Shown here one piece after another: positions 20,306 through 30,703 of a DNA stretch of 64,000 nucleotides. The stretch spans positions 62,001 through 126,000 of the forward strand of contig CAKOGP040002269.1 of assembly GCA_933822405.4 (NCBI GenBank), given 5' to 3'. A program made the position numbers and the translations under genes. A model generated the notes under the pieces. That model was given only the letters and a program-made list of their open reading frames with translations. It was not told the origin of the DNA and did no database searches. The number at the start of each line of letters is the position of its first letter. Positions within the stretch are counted from its first letter, which is position 1. The DNA comes from Cylindrotheca closterium (lineage: Eukaryota; Bacillariophyta; Bacillariophyceae; Bacillariales; Bacillariaceae).

Positions 20306-23300
20306 CTATCTAGAGCGTCGGTCACGACTCCTTTTGTTTCCATCATTTGGTGCGCTGTCTGTCTTCACTTTATCTCTTCTGGGCTTTCTTCCTTCCCCAC
20401 TTACTTGTGTTCGTCTGGCACGTTCGTATCTGCTTGGTGGAACCATGGACTCCCCAACTCCGTTGTGCAATGTCCAAAGCCATTCTTTGTACAAATCCAA
20501 TCTCCATTCACTCTCTTGTCTGACGGTCTTCTCCCAGTCGGACCCAAGAAGGCGCAATCGAAGTTGTGCTTCACTACGAAGAAGACCGCGGAAGGTATCG
20601 ATATCAGGCCAAAACATTGAAGGAGAAGGGGGGTCTGGTCTGGATGGAGACGAAGCCTTCGGGTTCAAGGGTCTGCGCACGTCATAGATCCGTCTGGACG
20701 CCTCATCCCCTCGTTTTGTACGTGGTCTTGGACGATTGCTGGTAGCACCATTCGTTGCAAAGCCTGGGGGTCGAGGGCGACTTCGCTTTTCGTTCAGGGT
20801 ATCGCTTTCTGAAATGCTCGGTTTTTGTGGGCTTCTCATCCTCCTTCCATCAGGTGTGAAATCCTGATTCTCTACCGGGGCCTGACCGGATGCACGGGCG
20901 GTTACCGGGCTCTCAGAGTCAATACTTTCAGTTTCATTTTCAGACAATTCCCTTTTTTCAAAGGTTCTTCTCTGACGAGAACCCGAAGATGGCTCTCTGG
21001 ATAAGTTTGGTTCGGATGATTTCTCTTCCGAATTGTCAGTCCCTTGCCCCTGCACTCTTTGTCGACCATTGGTCCTTCGTTTACTCTGCGTTTCAAGGTC
21101 AGATTGCATTATCTTTTTTGCTTCTTCAATTGTAGCTGCAAACACAATGTCACTCCTCGATTCGGGATTCCTAACCTTCCACTGAGATGGAACTCCAGAT
21201 TTAGGGCGAGGAATGCTATCCTCCACAATGATAGCCAAAGCGGCGCTCTCCAGCTTTGAGACATCGGAAAGAGTATATCCCAAGCCTGTCAACTTTCTCA
21301 TCGGTACCATTTGTAGACTCCTTCCATCCCTGTATAGAGCGATCTCTGCTTCCCCTACTTCCTTCTTTGGTTCTTTTACTTCAGAATCTTCTTTGGCCTT
21401 CCTTTCGGATGCTACTCGAACAGCTTCAGCCCTTTCCATGGCAATTCTGACCGCCTCGACTTCTTTTGCTTTTACATCAGCGGTAGCCTTTTCAGCAGCA
21501 ACTCTGGCGGCTTCAGCCTCTTCTTTTGCTCGGTTCTCTTCGGCTAGTCTAGCAGTCTCCATTTCTGCCTGCCTCTTTTTGTCAGCTGCAACTCGTGCAC
21601 CTTCGGCCTCCTTTCGGGCAATTTGAGCAGCTACTTGAGCCTTCTTCTCATTGTCAGCCTTTTCCGCGGCAATTCTGGCAGCTTCGACTTCTTCTTGTGC
21701 ACGCTTCTCTTTAGCCAACCTTGTGGCCTCGGCTTCCACTCGAGCTTTCTTCTCAGCTACAATTCTAGCGGCCTCTGCTTCCTCTCTGAGTCTCTTCTCG
21801 CTTGCCCTCTTTTCAGCTGAAATTCTGGCTTCTTCCGCCTCCTCTCGTGCTTTCGTATCAGCTACCATCCTTTCTGCCTCAGCGTCTTCCTGTGCCTTCT
21901 TCTCTACGGCGGCAGCATCAGCTTCTTCCTTTGCTCTTGTTTCGGCTGCAATCTTCTCCACTCGAGCTCTGGTTGTTTCGGCCTCGTCCTTTGCTCTCTT
22001 TTCTGCGGCTGCTTCCTGAGCTGCAATTTTGTCGGCATCCTCTTTGGCCTTTTCCTGTGCCTGCCTTTCTTCAGCTAGTCTACTAGTCTCAGCTTCTTCC
22101 TCTGCTTTCTTTGCGGCGGCTGCCTTCTTCTCTTCGGCTATCTTCTTTTCCGCTTCGGCTCTGGCAGCCTCTGCTACCTCCTGTGCCTTCTTTTCAGCTG
22201 CAATACGAGCGAATTCAGCCTCCTCTCGAGCCTTCTTCTCTTCGGCGACCTTCTTTTCAGCTTCAGCTTCAGCTCCAGCTCTAGCAGCTTCGGCCACCTC
22301 TTGTGCCTTCCTTTCGGCTGCAATACGAGCGGCTTCAGCTTCCTCCCGAGCCTTCTTCTCTTTGGCGACCTTCTTTTCAGCTTCAGCTCTAGCAGCTTCA
22401 GCCACCTCTTGTGCCTTCCTTTCGGCTGCAATACGAGCGGCTTCAGCTTCCTCCCGAGCTTTCTTCTCTTTGGCGACCTTCTTTTCAGCTTCAGCTCTAG
22501 CAGCTTCAGCCACCTCTTGTGCCTTCCTTTCGGCTGCAATACGAGCGGCTTCAGCTTCCTCCCGAGCCTTCTTCTCTTTGGAGACCTTCTTTTCAGCTTC
22601 AGCTCTAGCAGCTTCAGCCACCTCTTGTGCCTTCCTTTCGGCTGCAATACGAGCGGCTTCAGCTTCCTCCCGAGCCTTCTTCTCTGCAGCTATCTTTTTC
22701 TCAGCTTCAGCTCTAGCAACTTCTGCTATCTCTTCTGCCTTCCTTTCGGCTGCAATACGAGCGGCTTCAGCCTCCTCTCGAGCCTTCTTCTCTGCGGTTA
22801 TCTTCTTCTCAGCTTCAGCTCTAGCAACTTCTGCTATCTCTTCTGCCTTCCTTTCGGCTGCAATACGAGCGGCTTCAGCCTCCTCTCGAGCCTTCTTCTC
22901 TGCGGCTACCTTCTTCTCAGCTTCAGCTCTAGCAGCCTCTGCTACCTCTTGTGCCTTCGTTTTGGCTGCAATACGAGCGGCTTCAGCCTCCTCTCGAGCC
23001 TTCTTCTCTTCGGCTATCTTCTTTTCAGCTTCAGCTCTAACAGCTTCGGCCTCTTCCTGTGCCTTCTTCTCGATTTCCAATTTCTCAGCTACAGCTCTAG
23101 CAGCTTCTGCCAGCTCTTGTCCATTCCTCTCGGCTTCAATGCGAGCGCCTTCAGCCTCCTCTTGCGCCTTCTTCTGTGCGGCTGCCTTGTTCTCAGCTTC
23201 GGCTCTAGCAGCCTTGGTCACCTCTTGTGCATGAATCTCAGCTTCAATTCTGACGGCTTTGGCTTCTTCTCGAGCTTTCTTCTTATCGGCTGCCAATCTC

Positions 23301-24574
23301 TCAGCTTCGGCCCTAGCAGCTTCGGCCACCTCTTGTGCCTTCTTCTGGATTTCAATCTTGGCTGCTTCTGCTTCTCCCTGTGACTCCTTTTCGGCTACCA
23401 ATCTCTTAGCTTCAGCTCTAGCAACCTCTGATTCGTCTTGTGCCTTCTTCTCGGCCTCAGCTCTGACTTCTTCGGCTTCTTCGTGCGCTTTCTTCTCGGT
23501 TGCCAATCTCTCAGCTTCAGCTCTAGCAGCCTCTGCTACCTCTTGTGCCTTCTTTTCGGCTGCAATTCGAGCGGTTTCAGCTTCCTCTCGAGCCTTCTTC
23601 TCTGCGGCGACCTTCTGCTCAGCTTCAACTCTAGCGGTCTCTGTCATCTCGTGTGCCTCCTTTTCGGCTGCAACGCGAGCTATTGCAGCCTCTTCTTCAG
23701 CTTTCTTCTTTTCTGCTTTCAATCGCTCAGCTCGAGCAGCAGCCTCGACCACCTCTTCTTCCTTTGTCTCAGCTTCCATCAAGTCAATCTCGTGTTGTAT
23801 TTTGTTTTCTACGGCTACTTTTTGAGCTGCTAGTTGGGCGTTTTCTTGAGCGGCACGATCGTCGCTTCTCGTTTCTCGATTGAATAGTGTTGACAATTTC
23901 TTTTTTCGTGTTCCTGACGTCCTCATTGTTGGTTCTGGCTCTAGAGGTTCCCTTCTTGGTGCTTTTTTCTCTTTTGATTGCAATGGTGGCGAGGATTGGG
24001 TTCTGGTTGTAGGTTTGGTCGCTTCTTTGACAATTCCTGGTGGTGGCGGTGGTTTGGAATTTGTTTGTATTGGCATGTCTGAAATCTTATTCCGTCGTGG
24101 AGATGGTGTTGCAAAGTCGACGTCGTTGTCCAACAAATCAATTACATCTTGATCCTCTTTTTGGTCGATTCGAAGCGTCCTTTGTGGTCGTTGCTTTTGT
24201 GGTGGCGATTGTTGTCGTTTCTTTCGTCTCGTGATCCGTGACAATTTCTGACCCAGACGTTGCAACACGTTCTGTTCGTACCATTCGGGATCCATTTCTC
24301 GAACTCGCTTGTGAATTTCATTCATGTCGGTTTCTTGTATGGCATTATCAACATTTTGGTTATCATTGCTGTTATCATTCTTCCTCCTCGCAGCAAATAA
24401 TTGAGATTGTGATACTATTGTTGATGGCAACGACGATGAACGTATTATTGAGGAAGTGGTCGTCGTCGTCGCCGCCGTCCAAGCTTGTGTTGGCTGGAGT
24501 GTTATGCCCGCGAGACAAAGAATCAGTGGTAGGAGACTTTTCGCATTATGGAAACTTCTTTGACGAGAATCCAT
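20306..24574 (-). CDS. large Ala/Glu/Lys coiled-coil protein with plastid-type presequence
   Basis: 1422 residues from the ATG at 24574, chosen because it directly precedes a signal peptide (LLPLILCLAGITLQPTQAW) with QAW-TAA resembling the ASAFAP site. After a basic, Pro-rich N-terminal region comes some 800 residues of continuous charged coiled coil made largely of a 35-residue unit such as KKAREEAEAARIAAERKAQE. The C-terminal region holds a small globular block (DGRSLQMVPMRKLTGLGYTL; ESAALAIIVEDSIP), a disordered basic stretch, and a final helical block with MFWPDIDTFRGLLRSEAQL and WRLDLYKEWLWTLHNGVG. Long coiled coils of this kind may act as scaffolds or tethers; the terminal blocks are unrecognised. 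The strong codon regularity of the repeats opens long mirror frames on the other strand. Confidence 0.75.
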   Translation of the reverse strand: MDSRQRSFHNAKSLLPLILCLAGITLQPTQAWTAATTTTTSSIIRSSSLPSTIVSQSQLFAARRKNDNSNDNQNVDNAIQETDMNEIHKRVREMDPEWYEQNVLQRLGQKLSRITRRKKRQQSPPQKQRPQRTLRIDQKEDQDVIDLLDNDVDFATPSPRRNKISDMPIQTNSKPPPPPGIVKEATKPTTRTQSSPPLQSKEKKAPRREPLEPEPTMRTSGTRKKKLSTLFNRETRSDDRAAQENAQLAAQKVAVENKIQHEIDLMEAETKEEEVVEAAARAERLKAEKKKAEEEAAIARVAAEKEAHEMTETARVEAEQKVAAEKKAREEAETARIAAEKKAQEVAEAARAEAERLATEKKAHEEAEEVRAEAEKKAQDESEVARAEAKRLVAEKESQGEAEAAKIEIQKKAQEVAEAARAEAERLAADKKKAREEAKAVRIEAEIHAQEVTKAARAEAENKAAAQKKAQEEAEGARIEAERNGQELAEAARAVAEKLEIEKKAQEEAEAVRAEAEKKIAEEKKAREEAEAARIAAKTKAQEVAEAARAEAEKKVAAEKKAREEAEAARIAAERKAEEIAEVARAEAEKKITAEKKAREEAEAARIAAERKAEEIAEVARAEAEKKIAAEKKAREEAEAARIAAERKAQEVAEAARAEAEKKVSKEKKAREEAEAARIAAERKAQEVAEAARAEAEKKVAKEKKAREEAEAARIAAERKAQEVAEAARAEAEKKVAKEKKAREEAEAARIAAERKAQEVAEAARAGAEAEAEKKVAEEKKAREEAEFARIAAEKKAQEVAEAARAEAEKKIAEEKKAAAAKKAEEEAETSRLAEERQAQEKAKEDADKIAAQEAAAEKRAKDEAETTRARVEKIAAETRAKEEADAAAVEKKAQEDAEAERMVADTKAREEAEEARISAEKRASEKRLREEAEAARIVAEKKARVEAEATRLAKEKRAQEEVEAARIAAEKADNEKKAQVAAQIARKEAEGARVAADKKRQAEMETARLAEENRAKEEAEAARVAAEKATADVKAKEVEAVRIAMERAEAVRVASERKAKEDSEVKEPKKEVGEAEIALYRDGRSLQMVPMRKLTGLGYTLSDVSKLESAALAIIVEDSIPRPKSGVPSQWKVRNPESRSDIVFAATIEEAKKIMQSDLETQSKRRTNGRQRVQGQGTDNSEEKSSEPNLSREPSSGSRQRRTFEKRELSENETESIDSESPVTARASGQAPVENQDFTPDGRRMRSPQKPSISESDTLNEKRSRPRPPGFATNGATSNRPRPRTKRGDEASRRIYDVRRPLNPKASSPSRPDPPSPSMFWPDIDTFRGLLRSEAQLRLRLLGSDWEKTVRQESEWRLDLYKEWLWTLHNGVGESMVPPSRYERARRTQVSGEGRKPRRDKVKTDSAPNDGNKRSRDRRSR
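21850..23840 (-). repeat. in-frame 105-bp coding repeats
   Basis: Head-to-tail units of 35 codons, cleanest between about 22160 and 23080 where neighbouring units (for example those ending near 22378, 22483 and 22588) differ by only a few bases. Older, more diverged units flank this core. One unit near 22265 carries a short AEAEAE expansion, a sign of slippage or unequal exchange. Confidence 0.85.
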
Positions 24575-24886
24575 TTCCACTGATTGTATATACGAGTATG
24601 TAGCCAAGCAAAAGGAATGGCAATTTTTAATTCTGTTGATGTGTTTTTCGAAAAATATCTTTCGACGAACTTCCACGTGGCCATTGTTGTGACATATTTC
24701 GCGCGTTGGCAATCGCGCATGGCTTTGGTTGCCATCAAAAACAAAAACGAGCGTGAGAAAAACTCAACAATTGAAAATTGGAGGCTTATCGTATCGGAAC
24801 CGATATTGACTATATTAAACAATACTCTTCCCACCACGCATACATCCTTAATACATTCATTCAAGAAGGTAGATAGGTCACTGAAA
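24575..24886. promoter_or_regulatory. divergent promoter region
   Basis: 312 bp between the chosen ATGs of the coiled-coil and PPR-like genes. The + frame is open through here but starts with TTG and encodes nothing like a domain, so I treat it as 5' leader. Confidence 0.45.
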
Positions 24887-27800
24887 ATGGCGTCCAAATC
24901 ATCGCTAACCTACAAAAGAATACGACCAACACAACAACCATATTTCAGGTTTTTTCAGTCGGGAAACAACAAGATCCAAGAGGAATCAGTTACCTCTAGA
25001 CGGTTGGAATCCTTGCGCTATTTTCATTCAAGCCAAGATAATACAAATGGCTCCTTGGGACCTCGGCAAACGTTTTCTACTGGAACCCGATGGCATTCCT
25101 CCAATCATCGCAACAGACGAGGCAACAATCGACGAAACAATCATAGACAAGAACCATCATCTTCTCGTGCCGCTGATCGTTTTCAGAATCATAACCGACG
25201 AGACAGCAAACCTTCTCCTGCCACACTATTAATGGACCAATGGGAAACTTCTTCTTCTTCTTCGTCTGGCCACCAATCATCAAGCTACAATGCCAATGTC
25301 CAACGCAAACGATTCGAAGAACGACAGGTAGCCTTGTGTCAGGCCATTGTCCAATATCGCAATCAATGGTTCGAACCAGACGATTCCAATATTGCTACCG
25401 AATGGAAACATGCCGTTCAATTTCAACATCCCACTGGAGCTGCAGGACCAGTCACAAAGCAAAAGTTGTTGGAAACCGAAGAATTATTTGGTCAGATTTG
25501 TACCCTCTGTCATGATTTCTTTGTCACGACGGCACTATTGGCCGAATCGGAATTGACTTTAAGTTCCACAAATGATCTGGACACAAAGCAAAAAACACAA
25601 TTGCAGCGTCAATTGCAACAACAACAGGATGCCATTGATATACTGACTACTGTCTTGCCCTTTTGGGAAACCATGAGAAAGGATCGCGCCATTTTGGTTC
25701 AACAAGTCTTGAAACAAGAGCCAGCACCAGCATTGACGGAAACGAATAAAGAGCTATTATTGAATGATAATCCAAAGGGTACTGGGATGAAGGATAGAGA
25801 TGATGATAAAAAGTCGGTGCCGCCTCCTCCAGAAAAGCAAGAAGAAGGAGGAGGGAAGAATTGGGTGGCTTGGATCAAGTCCATGGTCGTGGGAGATGGT
25901 GGTTCCAACGATCCTTCCATGGTCCCCGTCCCCTCTCCTTCTACTCCAATGGCAAAGAAATTGGAAGTTTCTTCCTTGTCGGCTCATGATGATGTCCAAT
26001 TCGCCCCAAACCATTACCACTACAACAAATTGGTGGGTCGATTGTACTTTTCATATCCACCATTGGTGGCATTCCAAGCATTTCAAGACGAGGACGATGA
26101 TTTGGGACAGGACCTGATGGATGTGGTGGACGAAGAAGATGAAAATGATGATGACGATGATCTAGACATGGATCGACGACAAACTCGCAAAATATCCAAA
26201 CCGCAGTCACTACCGGATGAAGATGCCAAACTGGTCGCCATTCTAGAGCAACGAGCCAGCCAAATCCAACGCATCTTTGATCAAGTTCCCAATACAGTGC
26301 CAGCGGGCATGGGTGGATCTACGGTCCGATCGCCAGTCTTGACCGACAAGATGGTGCGATTGTTGATTCGAGCCTATCAAGATACCGCCACACTCGATGC
26401 AGCCTATCAGACAGAACAAGTCTACTACAGGTATCCTTCCCACCGAAGAGGATTGCTGTGGTATGTTCTCATGAGTTATTTGCAAGTGACGGAAAAGGAT
26501 CCACCGCCTCGCTCTTCGTCGTCTGGTGGGGAGAATCCCGATGCCATGGGCTTTGCCCAACAGTTGCGCAAATCGCCCAAGAAGTTTTCTCCCAAGTCGG
26601 CTTCCCTGGCCACCAAGAGAGTTTGCGAACTTCTTTCCAAACAAGTCCAGCAGTCCAATATGAATCCGAATGAGCTGCACAGTTGTGCCACTATTGGATT
26701 CCAATGTTTGGCCAACATTGCCGTGCCCTCGTTGGATCGGTACTATGATCGCGTCCATGCCTTGGCCACGCTGAAATTTGGAGCCAAAACCTGGGAAGCC
26801 TTGTTGTCCTCCAAACCAAATATTGAAACTCTTCAACAACAATTGCGTCCCAAGGATTCGGTTTCCATTCAGCTCTTGATTCAAATCTTTGCCAAGAGCG
26901 ATGGGGCCATGATGGATGCGGAAGATGTGCGCATGGAGAAGGCCAAGGATTTGTTGGATAACATGTGGAAATGCTATTCGATTTCGGAATTGCAAGATTC
27001 GATTGAACGATCCACCTTTCACTCTTTGTTGGATGCTTTGAATAAGCGACGGAAGCGAAAAAAGAAGGCCCAGGACGTGACACCATTTGTCCGCACCAAA
27101 ACTGGAGAGACTGTTTTTGACAATCATGAGGATTTTGACTATGCCTTGACCTTGTTTGACAAGATGGTTACCCATGAAGTCTGGTACCCCAATGAAGAAA
27201 CCTTTCATCACCTCTATCGTCTGGCCGAATATGGACCACAAGCCGATGAAGTCTCGATCCGATTGGAACTTTGTCGAGCAATCCTTCAGGAATACCCACT
27301 CTCTCCATACCTTGCCTCCAAACATGCCTTGAGAGCTTGGAGCGATACAGCCGAGAAACGGCATTTGGTGTCGGAGGATAAAAGTCCCACCAATGACACC
27401 TTTGGCGTCGACGACGAAACAGCGGCGGTCGCCATGGAGCGTGCCTTTCAAATCTTCCAGCAACTTCAAATGTACTCGAGCCCATTGCTCTACCAGAATG
27501 CTCCTCAAAAAATTTCTCACGTCTACAATGTCAACGATGTACCCACCTCCCTGTCGTATGGATTGGTCTGGCAGACTTGCTATTCTGTGGCCCAGAATGC
27601 TTCGGCTGCCACCAAGAAACGCGCTGTGGAAATTGCCACGGCCATGTACCGCTTGGCCGAGCAGAAGGAACCTAGAACGGAATTGCGTCCCAAGTCCCAT
27701 CGCATGTTTCTGCAGTGTCTTTCACTGAGTACCAATGACCAAGAGCGACTGGAATTTGCCCAAGATGTCTTTACCAAGGCCCGTCAGACCAACAATAGTA

Positions 27801-28111
27801 GCGGTAGTGGCAGTGGTAATCGCAGCAGCAGCAGTGGTTCTGCTAGTATGGAACCCTTGCTCTTGGAAGCCTTGTTGGATTGTTTGGTCAACCCAACTAC
27901 AGCCTCGACGACCCAACAACAGCAACAACAACAGCAACAACGCCAAGAACTCATTGAGCAAGTTTACAACGAAGTGGTGAGTGCTCATGACATGCCCGTC
28001 ATGAGTGATCGCTTTTTGACCTTGCTTGGACGAGTCCATCCCGAATTGCACAAGCGTCACATTTCCGATCATCATCATCAGCAGCAGCAGCAGCAGCAAA
28101 AGAAGGAGTAG
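24887..28111 (+). CDS. PPR-like helical-repeat protein, probably mitochondrial
   Basis: 1074 residues from the ATG at 24887. The N-terminus is basic and free of acidic residues (MASKSSLTYKRIRPTQQPYF, RFFQSGNN), as in mitochondrial presequences. The body has helical segments separated by low-complexity loops (acidic run DVVDEEDENDDDDDLDMD; Gln runs near the C-terminus). Pieces look like pentatricopeptide repeats: DYALTLFDKMVTHEVWYPNE followed by TFHHLYRLAEYG, and FQIFQQLQMYSSP. PPR proteins bind organellar RNA; here the repeats are too degenerate for me to count or to predict a target. No intron needed. A polymorphic-looking CAG/CAT tract encodes the HHHQQ C-terminus. Call is moderate. Confidence 0.6.
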   Translation: MASKSSLTYKRIRPTQQPYFRFFQSGNNKIQEESVTSRRLESLRYFHSSQDNTNGSLGPRQTFSTGTRWHSSNHRNRRGNNRRNNHRQEPSSSRAADRFQNHNRRDSKPSPATLLMDQWETSSSSSSGHQSSSYNANVQRKRFEERQVALCQAIVQYRNQWFEPDDSNIATEWKHAVQFQHPTGAAGPVTKQKLLETEELFGQICTLCHDFFVTTALLAESELTLSSTNDLDTKQKTQLQRQLQQQQDAIDILTTVLPFWETMRKDRAILVQQVLKQEPAPALTETNKELLLNDNPKGTGMKDRDDDKKSVPPPPEKQEEGGGKNWVAWIKSMVVGDGGSNDPSMVPVPSPSTPMAKKLEVSSLSAHDDVQFAPNHYHYNKLVGRLYFSYPPLVAFQAFQDEDDDLGQDLMDVVDEEDENDDDDDLDMDRRQTRKISKPQSLPDEDAKLVAILEQRASQIQRIFDQVPNTVPAGMGGSTVRSPVLTDKMVRLLIRAYQDTATLDAAYQTEQVYYRYPSHRRGLLWYVLMSYLQVTEKDPPPRSSSSGGENPDAMGFAQQLRKSPKKFSPKSASLATKRVCELLSKQVQQSNMNPNELHSCATIGFQCLANIAVPSLDRYYDRVHALATLKFGAKTWEALLSSKPNIETLQQQLRPKDSVSIQLLIQIFAKSDGAMMDAEDVRMEKAKDLLDNMWKCYSISELQDSIERSTFHSLLDALNKRRKRKKKAQDVTPFVRTKTGETVFDNHEDFDYALTLFDKMVTHEVWYPNEETFHHLYRLAEYGPQADEVSIRLELCRAILQEYPLSPYLASKHALRAWSDTAEKRHLVSEDKSPTNDTFGVDDETAAVAMERAFQIFQQLQMYSSPLLYQNAPQKISHVYNVNDVPTSLSYGLVWQTCYSVAQNASAATKKRAVEIATAMYRLAEQKEPRTELRPKSHRMFLQCLSLSTNDQERLEFAQDVFTKARQTNNSSGSGSGNRSSSSGSASMEPLLLEALLDCLVNPTTASTTQQQQQQQQQRQELIEQVYNEVVSAHDMPVMSDRFLTLLGRVHPELHKRHISDHHHQQQQQQQKKE

Positions 28112-28544
28112 AATTGAAGTAGCAGTACGACGACTACAATAATGAAAATAAAATTTTGGTTTGTGCATTGTTAGGAGTGTTTATATAGATAGATATATTA
28201 TACATTTACACCATTCGCCATTTTTTAAAATATGTAAGAATGGAAAATGGATTATGGCTGTCATCATGGCAAGTAGGTAGTAGCGGCTCATTCAAAAATA
28301 AAATGCTCAAGAGGAGACGGCAAGGACAATTTAAAATCTTACCAACAGTCTCTCCCTGTTTGACAACGGCGGTACAACATTTTAATCTTGGCTTTGCTTG
28401 ATGATGATGATGATGATGATATTGTGTTGTTGTGTGCGCTTATGTGTATTTTGATGCATTCTCATTGTGCGTTTCATGAATGTCAAGAGTCATCTTTTTG
28501 GCGCACAAAGACCACAAGACAACAAGACAACAGCGGCCATTCGA
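28112..28544. other. intergenic between convergent genes
   Basis: Contains a GAT microsatellite (about 28400-28422). Likely two 3' UTRs. No gene seen. Confidence 0.5.
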
Positions 28545-29856
28545 TTATTTTTTGCCAGACACGTCCTTGCGCGACGTGGCCGTCTTGAGTTTGGCATAGG
28601 AATACAAGAATCCCCCGCACATGCTAACGGCAATGAAAAACCAAGTATCGTTGGTAATGATACTGTCAAAGATGAAATAGCCAAAGACGGCCAGAGGAAT
28701 CTTGTTGAGAGATCCAATAATGGCATAGGTTGTTGCTCCTGCCAATGACACACAATTCAAGGATGCAAAATTCAGCAAGAATCCCACCAATCCGGCAAAG
28801 AAATTCTTTCCAAAATAGTCTGTAGTATGAATGGCCTCGGTCGAAAAGAATACCTTGACTTGTCCCATATACGCTGCTACGGGCAACAAAAAAACCATGC
28901 ACAATAGATTATTGTAAAAGACCATGCCAAATTTGGACAATTTGACCGATTTGGTGGCAAACTTCATGTAGAGGACGTAGCCCGCACTGGTCAAGCAATT
29001 GAGCATCATCCAAAAGAATCCCGTCACGCTAATGGTAATATCCTTCCAGGCTGCCGCCATGGCCCCCGCCAGCATGATTCCAAAGGCCAAAATGACCAAT
29101 CGTTCGGGAACATTTCCAAAAAACCACCAATCTCCCGCACACGTGCAAATGTTGGTCAAATTTTTAAAGACCGTGACCATGGGAACCGAATTGTATTGGA
29201 GGGATGCCATGCCGGTAAACAACATGAGACAAAAGCAAATGTTGACGGGTGCCCATTCCTTGGCCGTTGCCATGGAGAAGGAAGGATATTCGACCCACTT
29301 CAAGGCCTTGCAGAGTTCGACGGCAAGAACCGCGACAATGGCTTGAATGACGACTAGCAAAATATTCAAATCTCCTTCAATCAAGTGATTGTAACTTCAT
29401 GAAGTATAAGAAAGAAGGTAAGAATGGAAGAATGAGGTGAGTACAAGATGGATCCAATGTATGATAAATTCCACCAATGTCATCATATTATATCATATCC
29501 AAAAACCGTAGTGACCAATCTTACCTAGAGGCCAAACTCTTGTTGGCGAGGACCATGGAGACACTACAGAAACTGTAAAAGACACAGGCTCCAATGACCA
29601 ATCCATTCTTGACCACTTCTTCCTTGACATTTTGAATGGCACCCTTGCTGATGTTGCTGCTGGTCGTACTTCCGCTGCCATTGGAAGAGGAATCACTGGT
29701 AGGAGAATTCGAAGAGGAGGATGCTTCCAACAGAGGTTGTTCCAAATCATTGCTTTCCGTAGAATCGAGGCGTTCGATATTGCTCTTGGCATTGATTCTT
29801 CGTTTCTCGGCATCAGACGAGGGCGTTTCGCTCTTTTTGTTGGTGGCTGACATCAT
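28545..29856 (-). CDS. GDP-mannose (nucleotide-sugar) transporter, Vrg4/GONST type (2 exons)
   Basis: Exons 29856-29525 and 29394-28545 join in frame (AG|T) giving SLASSYNHLIEGD and a 393-residue protein. About 85 N-terminal residues are polar and Ser-rich, followed by roughly ten membrane helices of the drug/metabolite transporter fold. Two signatures of GDP-mannose transporters are present: FKNLTNI near residue 187 and GSLNKIP near 338 (GALNK in yeast Vrg4, which contacts the guanine). The C-terminus ends in lysines (SGKK). It should exchange GDP-mannose for GMP across the Golgi membrane to feed mannosylation. In diatoms mannose-rich wall glycans make this a plausible key supplier; that last point is inference. 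Confidence 0.88.
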
Positions 29857-30703
29857 TTTGTATTGCGTTTATAGTGTTTGGAGAAGAAAGGAATGGAAAT
29901 GGAAAGGAAACAAGAAAGGAAACAAATAGATGACAGGCCAAGTTCAAAGTATATATGTGGTATCAGATTGAAATGACTGATTCGGATGCTGATGCTGATG
30001 TTGATGGTTTTGTATAATATTGCTGTATGGCAATCAAGTCAAAGAGTCAATAATCTCCGTTTCGCTCAGTGATAAGAAGTAAAAAGTGAAAACCAATGAT
30101 ACTCTCCGTTTATTATTTCTATCCCAGAAACCAAAAAAAGATGGGGCTGGTTGCCAAAATTTGGACTGTTTTCGTCCACCGCAGGAGCTCGCAGTATTTT
30201 GAAATTCGTCGGCCGACCCATTGAATGTCGCATGACGGACGGGCGCGCGTAACAAACACCGCAGCATTTTTGGTTGTCATACCGGTATACCGTACCAGGT
30301 ACCAGTACCTGGTACTGCTTGCTTGCTTGTCGACGTCCCCAATTTTATTTTGTGTGTCCAAAGCAGCAGGTGGCAAAATGACGCACTGCTGTGCACCCAG
30401 CCGGCCCATTTGATCGATCTATTCGACTCACTCAGTTCCAGTAACAGTGAACGAAACTTCGGATCAAGTCTTATTATATTGCTTGGTGCTTTTTTCCCGT
30501 TTTCTCCGAGGACAGCTCATTCTCAACTAAATTCATTTCCAAGCAGCTGACTACCGGTAGACCATCGATTGCACTTTCTGCAACACCACCCTCCTTGAGA
30601 GATACTGCACAAGTACTCTCCAGTAGAATACAACAACCACAACAACAACGACAATACTACTCAATAATATATACTATATAATATATAATACATAATATAA
30701 AAG
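29857..30703. promoter_or_regulatory. divergent intergenic region rich in palindromes
   Basis: 847 bp between divergent genes. Holds TACCGGTA at 30280 and 30552, and between them a cluster of GGTACC/GGTACTGG palindromes (about 30280-30318). A TATATAATATATAATA stretch sits just before the + gene's ATG (30665-30700). No gene seen. Confidence 0.45.

Noticed and set aside
22029..23383. Long + strand frames (up to 401 aa) rich in Ala/Ser and Leu/Phe/Ser opposite the coiled-coil gene
   Set aside because: They mirror the 105-bp repeats of the minus-strand gene; composition follows directly from complementing Glu/Lys/Ala codons, and no start context or domain supports them.
26243..27700. 485-aa minus frame opposite the PPR-like gene
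   Set aside because: Antisense shadow of a well-supported + gene; composition (Gly/Arg/His-rich) and lack of domains argue against coding.
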